Below are positions 1-8,901 of a DNA stretch of 64,000 nt, piece by piece. Location of the stretch: the NCBI GenBank assembly GCA_000238815.2, contig AFXB01000010.1:372001-436000 (forward strand), given 5' to 3'. Under the pieces are notes generated by a model that saw nothing but the letters and a program-made list of their open reading frames with translations, ran no database searches and was not told the DNA's origin. Each line of letters starts with the position of its first letter. The first letter of the stretch is position 1. The translations under genes were made by a program, and so were the position numbers. This DNA is from SAR116 cluster alpha proteobacterium HIMB100 (GTDB taxonomy: Bacteria; Pseudomonadota; Alphaproteobacteria; Puniceispirillales; Puniceispirillaceae).

Positions 1-3000
1 GGCGATGCCACAGCGCAGAATATGCTGGGGCTGTTTTATTACAGTGGCCAGGGGGTTAAGCAAAATTTCACAACAGCGGCCAAATATTATCAGATGGCAG
101 CTGAACAAGGAGACCGTGACAGCCAATATATGCTGGCGTCTTTATATCGGCGTGGTGCAGGCGTGGATCAGGATATGCAGATGGCTGCACGTTGGTTCAC
201 GGCAGCAGCTGAGCAGGGCGACCGCGCCTCTCAGGCGAATCTGGCAGGGCTGTATGAAAATGGATATGGCGTTATTCAGGATTACGCTGCCGCAGCCAAA
301 TGGTATGAGGAAGCTGCAAAAAAGGGCGACATGGATTCCCAGTTTGGACTGGCCCGTCTGTATCAGGCTGGCTTGGGCGTGGCCCAGGACTTCACAATAG
401 CAATCCAGCTTTACCAACAAGCAGCCGACAAAGGCCATATCGGCGCACACTACCAAATTGCACTGATGTACAGCAAAGGTGAAGGTGTTGAGCGTGATCT
501 GCAACAAGCAGAAGCCTGGCATAAAATGGCTGCAGATATGGGCGATGAAGATGCGCAGTTTGATATTGCCCAGCGCTATAAGAATGGTGATGGCCTGCGA
601 ATGGATTTTGAACAGGCAGCCTTCTGGTTCGAAAAATCAGCAAAAGGCGGCAATATTGCTGCGATGGCGGCCCTTGCGTCAGCCTATGATGACGGTATTG
701 GCCTTGGTAAAGATGATGAAGCGGCCAGCCTTTGGTATGAAAGAGCTGCCTTAGAGGGGGACACAGAGTCCCAATTCATTATCGCTACCCGCTATGAAGC
801 AGGAATTGGTATCCTGCGCAATCCAGGAAAGGCGGTCCAATTTTACACGCTTGCTGCCGAAAAATCACATATTGAAGCCAGCTACCGTCTGGCCAGATTA
901 TATGATCAGGGGATCGGCACAGATGAAAATCCAGCAGAAGCTGCGAAATGGTATCTGCGCGCAGCGTCTTCTGGTCACGGCCCTGCTCAGGCAATGATGG
1001 GCCGTCTGTATATGCTGGGCAGAGGCGTAGATAAAGACATCATTCAGGCGCGTGAATTTTTAGCCATCGCTGCCGAGAAAGGTGATGATGTCTCGCAATA
1101 TCTGTTAGCAGAATTTTACGATATCGGCGAAGGCCTGCTGGAAGATGACACGCTGGCTGCGAAATTTTATAAGCTGAGCGCAGATCAGGGCTATGCACCG
1201 GCCCAGTATAAACTTGGCCAAATTTACGCAGCAGGGCGCGGCCTAAAGCAGGATGATGAGCTGGCTTTAAGCTATTTCCGTCTGGCTGCAGAACAGGGAC
1301 TGGCAGCAGCGCAAACAAAACTGGCACAGATTTATGAAGCTGGAAACGGGGTAAAGGTAAATCTGAAAACCGCGGCTAGCTGGTATGTGAAAGCTGCTGA
1401 GCAAGGTGCGATGAATGCGCAGATCTGGCTGGGATTTGCCCATAAAACCGGCACCGGCGTAGCAAAAGACAGCCGCCTGTCAGCTGACTGGTTCTTGCTC
1501 GCCGCCAATCAGGGTGACGCTGTTGCCCAGTTTGAGACAGGTACAGCCTATGAAAGCGGAACAGGACTGAAAGAAGATATAGCCGAGGCTATGTTCTGGT
1601 TTGAGCAGGCCGCTCAGCAAAATCATATTGAATCTCAATATCGGGTTGGTATGGGTTACCTGCAGGGGAACGGGGTTACAGCAGATGATATGGCCAGCTT
1701 CAATTGGCTCAAGCTGGCTGCTGACCAGGACCATAAACAGGCTGCCCGCCATTTAGGCGATTTGCTTCGCACAGGCAGAGGAACCGAGATCAATATTGCT
1801 GATGCAGTGTTCTATTACCGCCGGGCAGCTGATGCAAACATCATGGAAGCACAGTATCAACTGGCCATGATTTTGGGAGGGCCCGGCGCGTCTGAGGCAG
1901 ATATTTCCGAGGCGATTGTGCTGTATGACAAAGCTGCCCAACAAGGTGACAGCCGGTCGCAGTTGATTTTGGGCATTTATTTTGATGAAGGCAGCGTTGT
2001 CCCGGCTGACAAGACAAAAGCAGCCACTTATCTGGAGATGGCCGCTGCGCAGGACATCACTGAGGCGCAATTCAGATTGGCTCAGCTTTATGATGGGGGT
2101 GCGATCGACGGCAAAACCGCCACTGATGCGGCAGACTATTATGAATCTGCAGCCCGGAATGGCCATGTTGGGGCACATTATTATCTGGCCAGGCTCTATG
2201 ATGATGGGCGGGGGGTAGAGCAAAATTATGCGGAAGCGGCGCGTTATTACGAACTGCCTGCCGACCAGCTTTATGCAGATGCTGCCTGGCGTCTAGGCGT
2301 TATGGCCAGAGAGGGCCTTGGTATAGCCATTAATGCTGAGGTGATGGAACAACGGTTCTTGGCCGCTGCCAGCCAGGGTGATGTGCGCGCCCAACTGGCT
2401 CTTGGCAAAGCCTATCGCAAAGGGGACATGCTCAGCCAAAATTATGAACAGGCGATTGCGTTTTTGCGCCTTGCGATTGATCAGCAGGACAGAGAAGCTG
2501 AATTTACACTTGGGCAAATGCGCCTGAACGGTGAAGGCAGCGCGGCTGACCCTGAACAGGCTATTCGCCATTTCAGAAAAGCTGCAGATAATGACCATAT
2601 GCTGGCTCAATATACCCTTGCTGACCTGTTGCATATGGGCACAGTCGTGAAACAGGATATGACAGAAGCCGCCTATTATTACGAACAGGCCGCTAAGCAA
2701 GGATATATGATGGCGCAATACAGAACTGCGCTTCTTTATGATACCGGCAAAGGCGGCTTAAAAGGCTACACGCAGGCTGCACAATTTTATGAGCTGGCCG
2801 CAAAGCAAGGTCATGTTCCCTCACAGCATAATCTGGCCATCCTGCTGGAAAATGGGCTCGGGCTGAAAGCGGATATGGAACAGGCGGCTTATTGGTATGG
2901 TCAGGCTGCCGAAAAAGGCGATATGAATGCCCAGCATGCACTCGGCATGATGTATGATGCTGGCCGCGGTGTGGAACAAAGCTATACCAGAGCAGCTGAT

Positions 3001-3261
3001 CTCTATTTGGCTTCTGCCGAGCAAGGCCATATTGAATCTCAGGTCAGTCTGGGCGTGGTATATGTCAAAGGCAAAGATGCGGTACAGGATTATATTAAAG
3101 CGCATATGTGGTTCAACATTGCCGCAGCACAAGGCAACCGCACAGCCAGAGATTACCGAGATCGGATTGCCAAACGGATGATGCCGAAAGATATTTCCAC
3201 TGCGCAGAGGCTGGCGCGGTCTTGCCTGTCACGCAATTATGTCGGCTGTAATCGTTTGTAA
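1..3261 (+). CDS. Giant Sel1-repeat (TPR-like) protein, 5' end cut by window
   Basis: The reading frame is open from the first base, so the true start lies upstream; the first ATG at 22 falls inside a repeat. The visible 1086 residues are almost entirely about thirty 36-residue Sel1 units with the usual pattern of Ala-Ala, Gln-Gly-Asp and Gly-x-Gly-Val positions. Sel1 repeats form an alpha-alpha solenoid that binds other proteins; in proteobacteria they are often envelope or secretion-associated, but no signal peptide can be seen because the N-terminus is missing. The C-terminus is a basic non-repeat tail after a typical last unit (AHMWFNIAAAQGN), with two Cys near the end. It converges with the Cys-rich gene, 16 bp away. 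Family is certain; the ligand is unknown. Confidence 0.93.
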   Translation, partial: GDATAQNMLGLFYYSGQGVKQNFTTAAKYYQMAAEQGDRDSQYMLASLYRRGAGVDQDMQMAARWFTAAAEQGDRASQANLAGLYENGYGVIQDYAAAAKWYEEAAKKGDMDSQFGLARLYQAGLGVAQDFTIAIQLYQQAADKGHIGAHYQIALMYSKGEGVERDLQQAEAWHKMAADMGDEDAQFDIAQRYKNGDGLRMDFEQAAFWFEKSAKGGNIAAMAALASAYDDGIGLGKDDEAASLWYERAALEGDTESQFIIATRYEAGIGILRNPGKAVQFYTLAAEKSHIEASYRLARLYDQGIGTDENPAEAAKWYLRAASSGHGPAQAMMGRLYMLGRGVDKDIIQAREFLAIAAEKGDDVSQYLLAEFYDIGEGLLEDDTLAAKFYKLSADQGYAPAQYKLGQIYAAGRGLKQDDELALSYFRLAAEQGLAAAQTKLAQIYEAGNGVKVNLKTAASWYVKAAEQGAMNAQIWLGFAHKTGTGVAKDSRLSADWFLLAANQGDAVAQFETGTAYESGTGLKEDIAEAMFWFEQAAQQNHIESQYRVGMGYLQGNGVTADDMASFNWLKLAADQDHKQAARHLGDLLRTGRGTEINIADAVFYYRRAADANIMEAQYQLAMILGGPGASEADISEAIVLYDKAAQQGDSRSQLILGIYFDEGSVVPADKTKAATYLEMAAAQDITEAQFRLAQLYDGGAIDGKTATDAADYYESAARNGHVGAHYYLARLYDDGRGVEQNYAEAARYYELPADQLYADAAWRLGVMAREGLGIAINAEVMEQRFLAAASQGDVRAQLALGKAYRKGDMLSQNYEQAIAFLRLAIDQQDREAEFTLGQMRLNGEGSAADPEQAIRHFRKAADNDHMLAQYTLADLLHMGTVVKQDMTEAAYYYEQAAKQGYMMAQYRTALLYDTGKGGLKGYTQAAQFYELAAKQGHVPSQHNLAILLENGLGLKADMEQAAYWYGQAAEKGDMNAQHALGMMYDAGRGVEQSYTRAADLYLASAEQGHIESQVSLGVVYVKGKDAVQDYIKAHMWFNIAAAQGNRTARDYRDRIAKRMMPKDISTAQRLARSCLSRNYVGCNRL

Positions 3262-3277
3262 GGTGTTTTGTTGATGC

Positions 3278-3502
3278 TCAGCGATACAATTCGCGTTCAG
3301 CATCGCGCTGAGCCTTGCGTGTTTTGCGCTGGCGGGTAATCGCTTTTGCCTGGCCCTTGGTCATGCAATCAGGACATAAACAACTGTCCGCCAAATCAAA
3401 ATGATCATGCATATTGGGCAAGTTCACACACCAGCAATCACGTGTCGGTGTTGACCCGCATTTGAACTGTGTCCCACAGTTTTTGCACTTCAATGTTTGC
3501 AT
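3278..3502 (-). CDS. Small cysteine-rich CWC-type protein
   Basis: A 74-residue protein with eight cysteines in the first 46 residues (6, 9, 15, 23, 25, 41, 43, 46), including the Cys-Trp-Cys signature at 23-25 that defines the cysteine-rich CWC family. The CxxC at 6-9 and CxCxxC at 41-46 look like zinc-ribbon ligands. The last 28 residues are strongly basic and helical. No function is known for the family. It lies about 100 bp downstream of typA on the same strand and may be co-transcribed with it. The ATG start precedes the first CxxC by only five residues, as is normal for this family. Confidence 0.78.
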   Translation of the reverse strand: MQTLKCKNCGTQFKCGSTPTRDCWCVNLPNMHDHFDLADSCLCPDCMTKGQAKAITRQRKTRKAQRDAERELYR

Positions 3503-3603
3503 CTGCTACGTGTCTAGCCAATTGTCCTTGTGTTAAGACTGGCTTGTGCCGGCAGATGTGAATATCATCAACGCGCCGATATTTTAGCTGCAGGCGGCGT
3601 TTA

Positions 3604-5424
3604 TTACTCTTGTCCGGCACGTGCCGCACGCTTTCGCTCATGCGGATCAAGATGACGTTTGCGCAGACGCAGCGATTCTGGAGTCACTTCCACCAGCTCA
3701 TCTGCATTAATATAGGCCATCATCTCTTCTAAGGACAGGCGACGCGGCGGAACCAAAAGGATCGCGTCATCTGATCCAGAAGCCCGCACATTGGTCAGCT
3801 TCTTCCCTTTCAGGACATTCACGCCCAGATCATTATCCCGGTTATGTTCACCGACAACCATTCCTTCATAGACCTTATCTTGAGGATTAACGAACATCAT
3901 CCCCCGATCTTGAAGATTGAACAGAGCATAAGCCACAGCCTGACCGGTTTCTGTTGAAATTAACGCCCCGTTTCGCCGGCCTGCAATATCCCCTTTATAG
4001 GGTGCATAGCTGTGGAACACCCGGTTCAACACACCTGTTCCCCGCGTTTCAGTCAGAAACTTACCCTGAAATCCGATCAGCCCACGTGACGGGGCGAGGA
4101 AAATCAGACGCGTTTTGCCCGCTTCAGATGTGCGCATATCCACCATTTCAGCTTTCCGCTGATTGAGCGCGTCAATCACCGGGCTGGCATAATCGGCATC
4201 CACATCAACCGTTACTTCTTCGACAGGTTCATGACGCTGACCGTCAATTGTTTGAAACAGAACACGCGGGCGCGATACGGTCAGCTCAAACCCCTCGCGG
4301 CGCATTGTTTCGATCAGAACGCCCAGCTGTAACTCGCCTCTGCCGCCAATTTCAAAACTGTCTTTATTCTCACTCTCGGAAAATGTTATGGCGACATTAA
4401 CCTCAGCCTCAGCTAACAGACGCTGACGGATCATTGTTGAGGTGACCTTCTTACCTTCTGTACCGGCAAACGGGCTGTCATTCACGGTAATCGTCACCGC
4501 CATAGTTGGTGGGTCAATCGGGGTTGACGGCATCGGTGTTGTTAAAGAGGGATGGGCGATCGTATCTGCAACAGACGCTTTGGTTAAGCCTGCGATACAG
4601 ACAATATCTCCTGCACGTACAATATCAGTGGGCACACGTTCTGTACCTTCAAACCGCAGCAATTTCGTCAGCCGGCCTGTCTCTGCCACTTCGCCATCCA
4701 AATTCAGGGCCCGCACAGAGTCATTAACACTGGCCACACCCTGCATCACCCGACCGGTCAGACACCGTCCCAGAAACTGGTCAGAATCCAGCAATGTGGC
4801 CAACAAGGCAAACGGTGCACTGTCATCACCTTTTGGTGCTGGCACATGGGCGATCACCTTATCCATCAGGGGGCGCAGCGAGTCACGCGCATCATCAAGC
4901 TTGTCAACACACCAGCCATCTCGACCAGACGCATATAAAATGGGAAAATCCAGCTGTTCATCATTTGCATCCAGAGACACAAACAAATCGAACACCTCGT
5001 CAACCACCTCATCAGGACGGGCATCCGGCTTGTCCACTTTGTTGACAATCACAATTGGCCGCAAACCCTGAGCCAGCGCCTTGCCCAGCACAAATTTTGT
5101 TTGCGGCATCGGGCCTTCTGCGGCGTCAGTCAGCAAAATTACCCCGTCTGCCATATGCAAAACCCGTTCGACCTCACCGCCAAAATCCGCATGGCCGGGG
5201 GTATCAATGATATTGATCCGCACCCCTTCCCACGGGACAGATGTCGGCTTTGCCAGAATCGTGATGCCGCGCTCTTTTTCCAGATCGCCGGAATCCATCA
5301 GCCGTTCCTCAACCTTCTGGTTTTCACGGAACATACCGCTCTGCCTCAGGATTGAATCGATCAGGGTTGTTTTGCCATGATCAACATGAGCAATAATCGC
5401 AATATTTCTTAACTCTTCAGACAT
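3604..5424 (-). CDS. typA: Translational GTPase TypA/BipA
   Basis: A 606-residue ribosome-binding GTPase involved in 50S assembly and stress or cold adaptation. The P-loop AHVDHGKTT lies at residues 12-20, the switch II DTPGH around 74 and NKVD around 128, followed by the EF-G-like domains and the TypA-specific C-terminal domain containing GLIGFQGKFLTETRGTG. Length matches the family. It starts 51 bp downstream of pncA on the same strand; the gap holds a short inverted repeat (ATCCC/GGGAT) without a T-run, so read-through from pncA is possible. Nothing is missing from the GTPase core. Confidence 0.97.
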   Translation of the reverse strand: MSEELRNIAIIAHVDHGKTTLIDSILRQSGMFRENQKVEERLMDSGDLEKERGITILAKPTSVPWEGVRINIIDTPGHADFGGEVERVLHMADGVILLTDAAEGPMPQTKFVLGKALAQGLRPIVIVNKVDKPDARPDEVVDEVFDLFVSLDANDEQLDFPILYASGRDGWCVDKLDDARDSLRPLMDKVIAHVPAPKGDDSAPFALLATLLDSDQFLGRCLTGRVMQGVASVNDSVRALNLDGEVAETGRLTKLLRFEGTERVPTDIVRAGDIVCIAGLTKASVADTIAHPSLTTPMPSTPIDPPTMAVTITVNDSPFAGTEGKKVTSTMIRQRLLAEAEVNVAITFSESENKDSFEIGGRGELQLGVLIETMRREGFELTVSRPRVLFQTIDGQRHEPVEEVTVDVDADYASPVIDALNQRKAEMVDMRTSEAGKTRLIFLAPSRGLIGFQGKFLTETRGTGVLNRVFHSYAPYKGDIAGRRNGALISTETGQAVAYALFNLQDRGMMFVNPQDKVYEGMVVGEHNRDNDLGVNVLKGKKLTNVRASGSDDAILLVPPRRLSLEEMMAYINADELVEVTPESLRLRKRHLDPHERKRAARAGQE

Positions 5425-5475
5425 CTGGCTGCTTACCTAACTTAAAATTATTTTTATCCCTGACGGGATATTATC

Positions 5476-6114
5476 TTAACCGGGCAGGTGACTGACCAAC
5501 CCAACTCCTGCTGCGGTCATCTGCTGTGCGGCAGCAGCCATAGACCCATCCAGATCAATCGCCCGGCAGGCCGGCAGAACAACCTGAACCTCATAACCCA
5601 GCCTGGCTGCATCAAGAGCGGAATAGGCCACACAATAGTCAGTGGCCAGCCCGGCCATCACCACTTTCCTGACCCCGCGATCCTGCAGATAGCCATGCAG
5701 ACCAGTAACGGTGACCTTGTCATTTTCAAAAAAAGCTGAATAGCTGTCGACAGCGGCACGAAAGCCTTTGCGGATGATCATCTGTGCTGCATCAATATGC
5801 AGCTCTGGATGAAAAGCCGCCCCATCTGTGCCCTGAATACAGTGATCCGGCCACAATGTCTGCGGCCCATAACTGACCTCAATCGTCTCAAATGGGGAAC
5901 GCCCATCATGGCGCGATGCAAAGCTGGTATGGCCAGCCGGATGCCAGTCCTGTGTGGCAATCACCATATTTGCCCTTTTGATCATCTGATTTATAGGGCT
6001 GACCACCTGATCCCCCTCAGCAACCGCCAGCTGGCCGCCGGGGCAGAAATCATTTTGTACATCAATCACGATAAGGGCTGTGGATATAGCCGCTAGATCA
6101 ACGTCATGTGCCAT
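5476..6114 (-). CDS. pncA: Nicotinamidase
   Basis: Hydrolyses nicotinamide to nicotinate for NAD salvage. The isochorismatase-fold catalytic triad is visible as Asp18 (in VIDVQNDF), Lys116 (IRKG) and Cys161 ([13 protein letters not shown]); Asp56 and His58 in QDWHPAGH are metal ligands. At 212 residues it is standard PncA length. The ATG overlaps the last 11 bases of the thymidine kinase gene, which argues for translational coupling and a common transcript from the tdk promoter. The overlap places a NAD salvage gene directly with a deoxynucleoside salvage gene. Confidence 0.95.
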   Translation of the reverse strand: MAHDVDLAAISTALIVIDVQNDFCPGGQLAVAEGDQVVSPINQMIKRANMVIATQDWHPAGHTSFASRHDGRSPFETIEVSYGPQTLWPDHCIQGTDGAAFHPELHIDAAQMIIRKGFRAAVDSYSAFFENDKVTVTGLHGYLQDRGVRKVVMAGLATDYCVAYSALDAARLGYEVQVVLPACRAIDLDGSMAAAAQQMTAAGVGLVSHLPG

Positions 6115-6694
6115 GATGCAATCCTGTCAGTTCTTTCCAATGGACCCGGCATAAAGAGACATATTTATCATTTCCGCCAATCTCAATCTGCGCCCCATCT
6201 GTCATGGTCTGGCCTGTCTCTGTCTGGCGGATGACCATTGTGGCTTTTCGCCCGCAATGACAAATTGTCCTGATTTCGCGCAGATTATCTGCAATCGCCA
6301 GCAGCACAGCCGAGCCCGGAAACAGCTGGCCTCTGAAATCCGTACGCAGACCATAACACATCACCGGAATATCCAGCTGGTCAACAACAGACGCCAGCTG
6401 CCAGACCTGTTCAGCAGATAAAAACTGCGCTTCATCGACCAAAACACAAGCCAGCGGCAACCGGTTATGTTCCTGTTGGATCAGCTGGCTGACATCTGTG
6501 GTAGGATCAAAGGTCAGCGCATCTGCCTGCAGTCCGATACGAGAGCCGATTTGTCCCTGGCCCGCACGGTCATCAAGCGCGGCTGTCAACAATAATGTAT
6601 GCATGCCCCGCTCACGATAATTATGAGAGGCCTGCAACAAAATAGTCGATTTGCCGGCATTCATTGCCGAATAGGAAAAATAGAGCTTTGCCAC
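6104..6694 (-). CDS. tdk: Thymidine kinase (TK1-like, type II)
   Basis: Phosphorylates thymidine or deoxyuridine with ATP to dTMP or dUMP. The P-loop SAMNAGKST sits at residues 9-17, followed by the Walker-B-like VDEAQFL around 90 and the structural zinc site CHCGRKA with a later Cys-Arg-Val-His, as in type II thymidine kinases. Length (196) is typical. It is the first gene of a minus-strand unit with pncA and is divergent from upp across a 175-bp intergenic region, so both salvage genes probably have promoters there. Confidence 0.96.
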   Translation of the reverse strand: MAKLYFSYSAMNAGKSTILLQASHNYRERGMHTLLLTAALDDRAGQGQIGSRIGLQADALTFDPTTDVSQLIQQEHNRLPLACVLVDEAQFLSAEQVWQLASVVDQLDIPVMCYGLRTDFRGQLFPGSAVLLAIADNLREIRTICHCGRKATMVIRQTETGQTMTDGAQIEIGGNDKYVSLCRVHWKELTGLHHGT

Positions 6695-6800
6695 GGTGAT
6701 GTTCTCATTCTCGGTCTGCGGTCAGACGCTTGGGCTCTGGCTAAATCAACTCAGCCAAAATGTCCAGATAAATCGGCCCCGCCCGACACCAAAGCCGGAA

Positions 6801-6829
6801 TTGAAATCTGAAGCGAAACAGCCTATCGT
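6801..6829 (+). promoter_or_regulatory. Candidate sigma-70 promoter for upp
   Basis: TTGAAA at 6801-6806 and TATCGT at 6824-6829 are separated by exactly 17 bp, in the tdk/upp divergent intergenic region 40 bp before the upp ATG. The -35 matches five of six and the -10 four of six consensus bases. This is pattern recognition only; no start-site data. Confidence 0.4.
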
Positions 6830-6869
6830 TTGAACAGCTTACTCCTCTGGTTTTTCGGGATCCGATACC

Positions 6870-7520
6870 ATGTCACAGCCTGCCTCACCTGAACAAATGC
6901 TGACCGTTCTTGATCATCCGCTGATCCGGACCAAGATGACTGTCTTACGCGACAAACATACATCGCCGCCAGAATTCCGGCGTACCCTGCATGAAATAGC
7001 CGGGCTAATGAGCATGGCGACCTTTGCACATCTTCGCACTGACCCGGTCAATGTCGATACACCTCTTGAGACCGCAGAAGGTGCACGCCTGCAGCAGCCT
7101 GTACCCTGTCTGTTATCTATTCTTCGTGCGGGAAACGGAATGGTTGATGCCTTGTCTGCGTTATTACCTGAGGCAGCTATCGGACATCTGGGGCTACAGC
7201 GCGATCCTGAAACCCATAAGCCGATTTATTATTATGAAAAACTGCCGTCTGACATAGATAAACGACAGGTCGTCATCACTGATCCGATGCTGGCCACAGG
7301 TGGCTCAGCCATTATGGCGGCAGATCATTTGAAGGCAAAAGGCTGTCTTGATCTGGTATTTGTTTGTCTTATCTCTGCCCCAGAAGGTGTAGCAACATTC
7401 CACGCCGCACATCCTGACATTCCGGTCATTACTGCTGCACTTGACCGTCAATTAGACCAAAATTGTTATATTTTGCCTGGTCTTGGTGACGCGGGCGACC
7501 GGATTTATAACACGATCTGA
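6870..7520 (+). CDS. upp: Uracil phosphoribosyltransferase
   Basis: Makes UMP from uracil and PRPP, the entry point for base salvage. The PRPP loop VVITDPMLATGGSA lies around residues 131-144; the N-terminal LRDKHTSPPEFRR and the C-terminal GLGDAGDRIYNT uracil-binding segment are canonical. 216 residues is normal length. It is the only plus-strand gene in the nucleotide block and converges with cdd, whose stop is only 6 bp beyond its own. It would consume uracil released by the nucleoside hydrolase encoded nearby. Confidence 0.97.
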   Translation: MSQPASPEQMLTVLDHPLIRTKMTVLRDKHTSPPEFRRTLHEIAGLMSMATFAHLRTDPVNVDTPLETAEGARLQQPVPCLLSILRAGNGMVDALSALLPEAAIGHLGLQRDPETHKPIYYYEKLPSDIDKRQVVITDPMLATGGSAIMAADHLKAKGCLDLVFVCLISAPEGVATFHAAHPDIPVITAALDRQLDQNCYILPGLGDAGDRIYNTI

Positions 7521-7526
7521 TATCGT

Positions 7527-7922
7527 CTAGCGTTTCAGATTATCAGGTCCGAAACTATGTGGCAGCAACTCGTCTAAGGTGAAGCTCTGACGCAACCCTG
7601 TCTCATCACAGACCAAAATCTGTGTTTCTGCTGTGCCAAATTCACGGATTTTCTGACGACACCCGCCGCATGGCGTACATAATATTTCGCCCCTGCCCGC
7701 CACAGCAATTTTCTGGATTCGCTGCCCGCCTGACATAATCAGGGCTGAAATGGCACTTGCTTCTGCGCAACAGCCCTGCGGATAGGCAGCATTTTCAATA
7801 TTCGCGCCGGTGTGAACAGCGCCATGTTCATCCAGTATCGCGGCACCAACAGAAAAACCACTATACGGGGAATAGGCTTTGTCCATCGCCGCAATGGCGG
7901 CCCTGATCAGCATCTCAGACAT
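7527..7922 (-). CDS. cdd: Cytidine deaminase
   Basis: Zinc enzyme converting cytidine or deoxycytidine to uridine or deoxyuridine. With the chosen ATG the protein is 131 residues; zinc ligands and catalytic Glu are Cys52-Ala-Glu54 and Cys85-x-x-Cys88 (PCGGC). An upstream in-frame start at 7955 would add eleven residues inside the preceding permease, but GAGAGGTG directly precedes the ATG at 7922 and the family starts near here. It lies 4 bp after the last permease gene and is the final gene of the nucleoside import operon, fitting intracellular processing of imported cytidine. Confidence 0.95.
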   Translation of the reverse strand: MSEMLIRAAIAAMDKAYSPYSGFSVGAAILDEHGAVHTGANIENAAYPQGCCAEASAISALIMSGGQRIQKIAVAGRGEILCTPCGGCRQKIREFGTAETQILVCDETGLRQSFTLDELLPHSFGPDNLKR

Positions 7923-7926
7923 CGCT

Positions 7927-8901
7927 TCACCTCTCTTTAATATAAGGCACGCCAATCGCCCGTGGCGGTGTAGCTTTTCCGATGAACCCGGCCAGCAAAA
8001 TCACCGTCAACAGATAAGGCAACGCCAGAATCAAATCCGTCGGTATCTGGCCCATAAACGGAACCTCTACCCCCTGAAGCCGCGCCGCAAGCGCATCCAT
8101 AAACCCAAACATAAGACAGGCCAGCAATGCCGGAACAGGCCGCCAATTCCCAAAAATCAGCGCCGCAAGCGCAATATAGCCCTTACCGGCTGTCATCTCG
8201 CGGATAAAGCCTGCCCCATGTGCAGTGGACAGATATGCCCCGGCAATCCCGCAGAGCAGGCCCGCAATCATCACAGCCTGAAAGCGTAGAGCCGAAACGC
8301 TCATCCCTGCACTATCCACAGCCTCTGGTTTTTCCCCTACTGCCCGTAGCCGCAATCCAAAAGTGGTTTTGAAAATCACGTAGCCTGTCAGCACAACAGA
8401 CACCAGTGCCACCCAAACCAGCAGATTATGTCCGGATATAATCTCTTTATAAATCGTACCCAGAACCGGAATATGCCCTGCCTGTTCGGCAAACGGCAGG
8501 GTGATGTCGCGGAACCGCTCTGCCTTTCCCAGAAGCGGCGTCTGTCCACCCATGGAAAACAGCGCAATCCCCAGCGTGACCGTCAGCCCAGAAGCCAGAA
8601 TATTGATCGCCAGACCAGAGATGACCTGATTGCCTTTATGGGTGATACAGGCAAAGCCATGAATAAGGCTGAGGCAGACAGACACGGCAATCGCCCCTGC
8701 AAGCCCGGCAAAAGGTGAGCCGGTGAGCGCGGCAACGCTCGCCGCGGCAAAGGCAGACATCAGCATTTTGCCTTCTAAAGAGATATCAATAATACCCGAC
8801 CGTTCAGAGAATAATCCGGCCATGGCACATAAAATCAGCGGTGTGGCCACCCGTAAAGTCGCATCAAGGGTCAACACAAATTGCAGCCAGAGGTCAGCCA
8901 T
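7927..8901 (-). CDS. Nucleoside ABC transporter permease (YufQ/NupQ type)
   Basis: A 324-residue inner-membrane permease with eight or more hydrophobic helices, of the branched-chain amino acid/ribose (BPD_transp_2) class. The segment RSGIIDISLEGKMLM near residues 33-47 is the typical coupling-region signature of BMP-dependent nucleoside importers, and the C-terminal ATPPRAIGVPY tail is common to this subfamily. Its start overlaps the stop of the preceding permease by one base (8901). Together with that permease it forms the heterodimeric channel. Confidence 0.93.
   Translation of the reverse strand: MADLWLQFVLTLDATLRVATPLILCAMAGLFSERSGIIDISLEGKMLMSAFAAASVAALTGSPFAGLAGAIAVSVCLSLIHGFACITHKGNQVISGLAINILASGLTVTLGIALFSMGGQTPLLGKAERFRDITLPFAEQAGHIPVLGTIYKEIISGHNLLVWVALVSVVLTGYVIFKTTFGLRLRAVGEKPEAVDSAGMSVSALRFQAVMIAGLLCGIAGAYLSTAHGAGFIREMTAGKGYIALAALIFGNWRPVPALLACLMFGFMDALAARLQGVEVPFMGQIPTDLILALPYLLTVILLAGFIGKATPPRAIGVPYIKER

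Noticed and set aside
4442-5071. 209-residue plus-strand frame opposite typA
   Set aside because: It is a Ser/Thr-rich mirror of a highly conserved gene, with no start signal of its own.
5455-5470. ATCCC/GGGAT inverted repeat between pncA and typA as a terminator
   Set aside because: The stem is only five pairs and is followed on the minus strand by A-rich rather than T-rich sequence.
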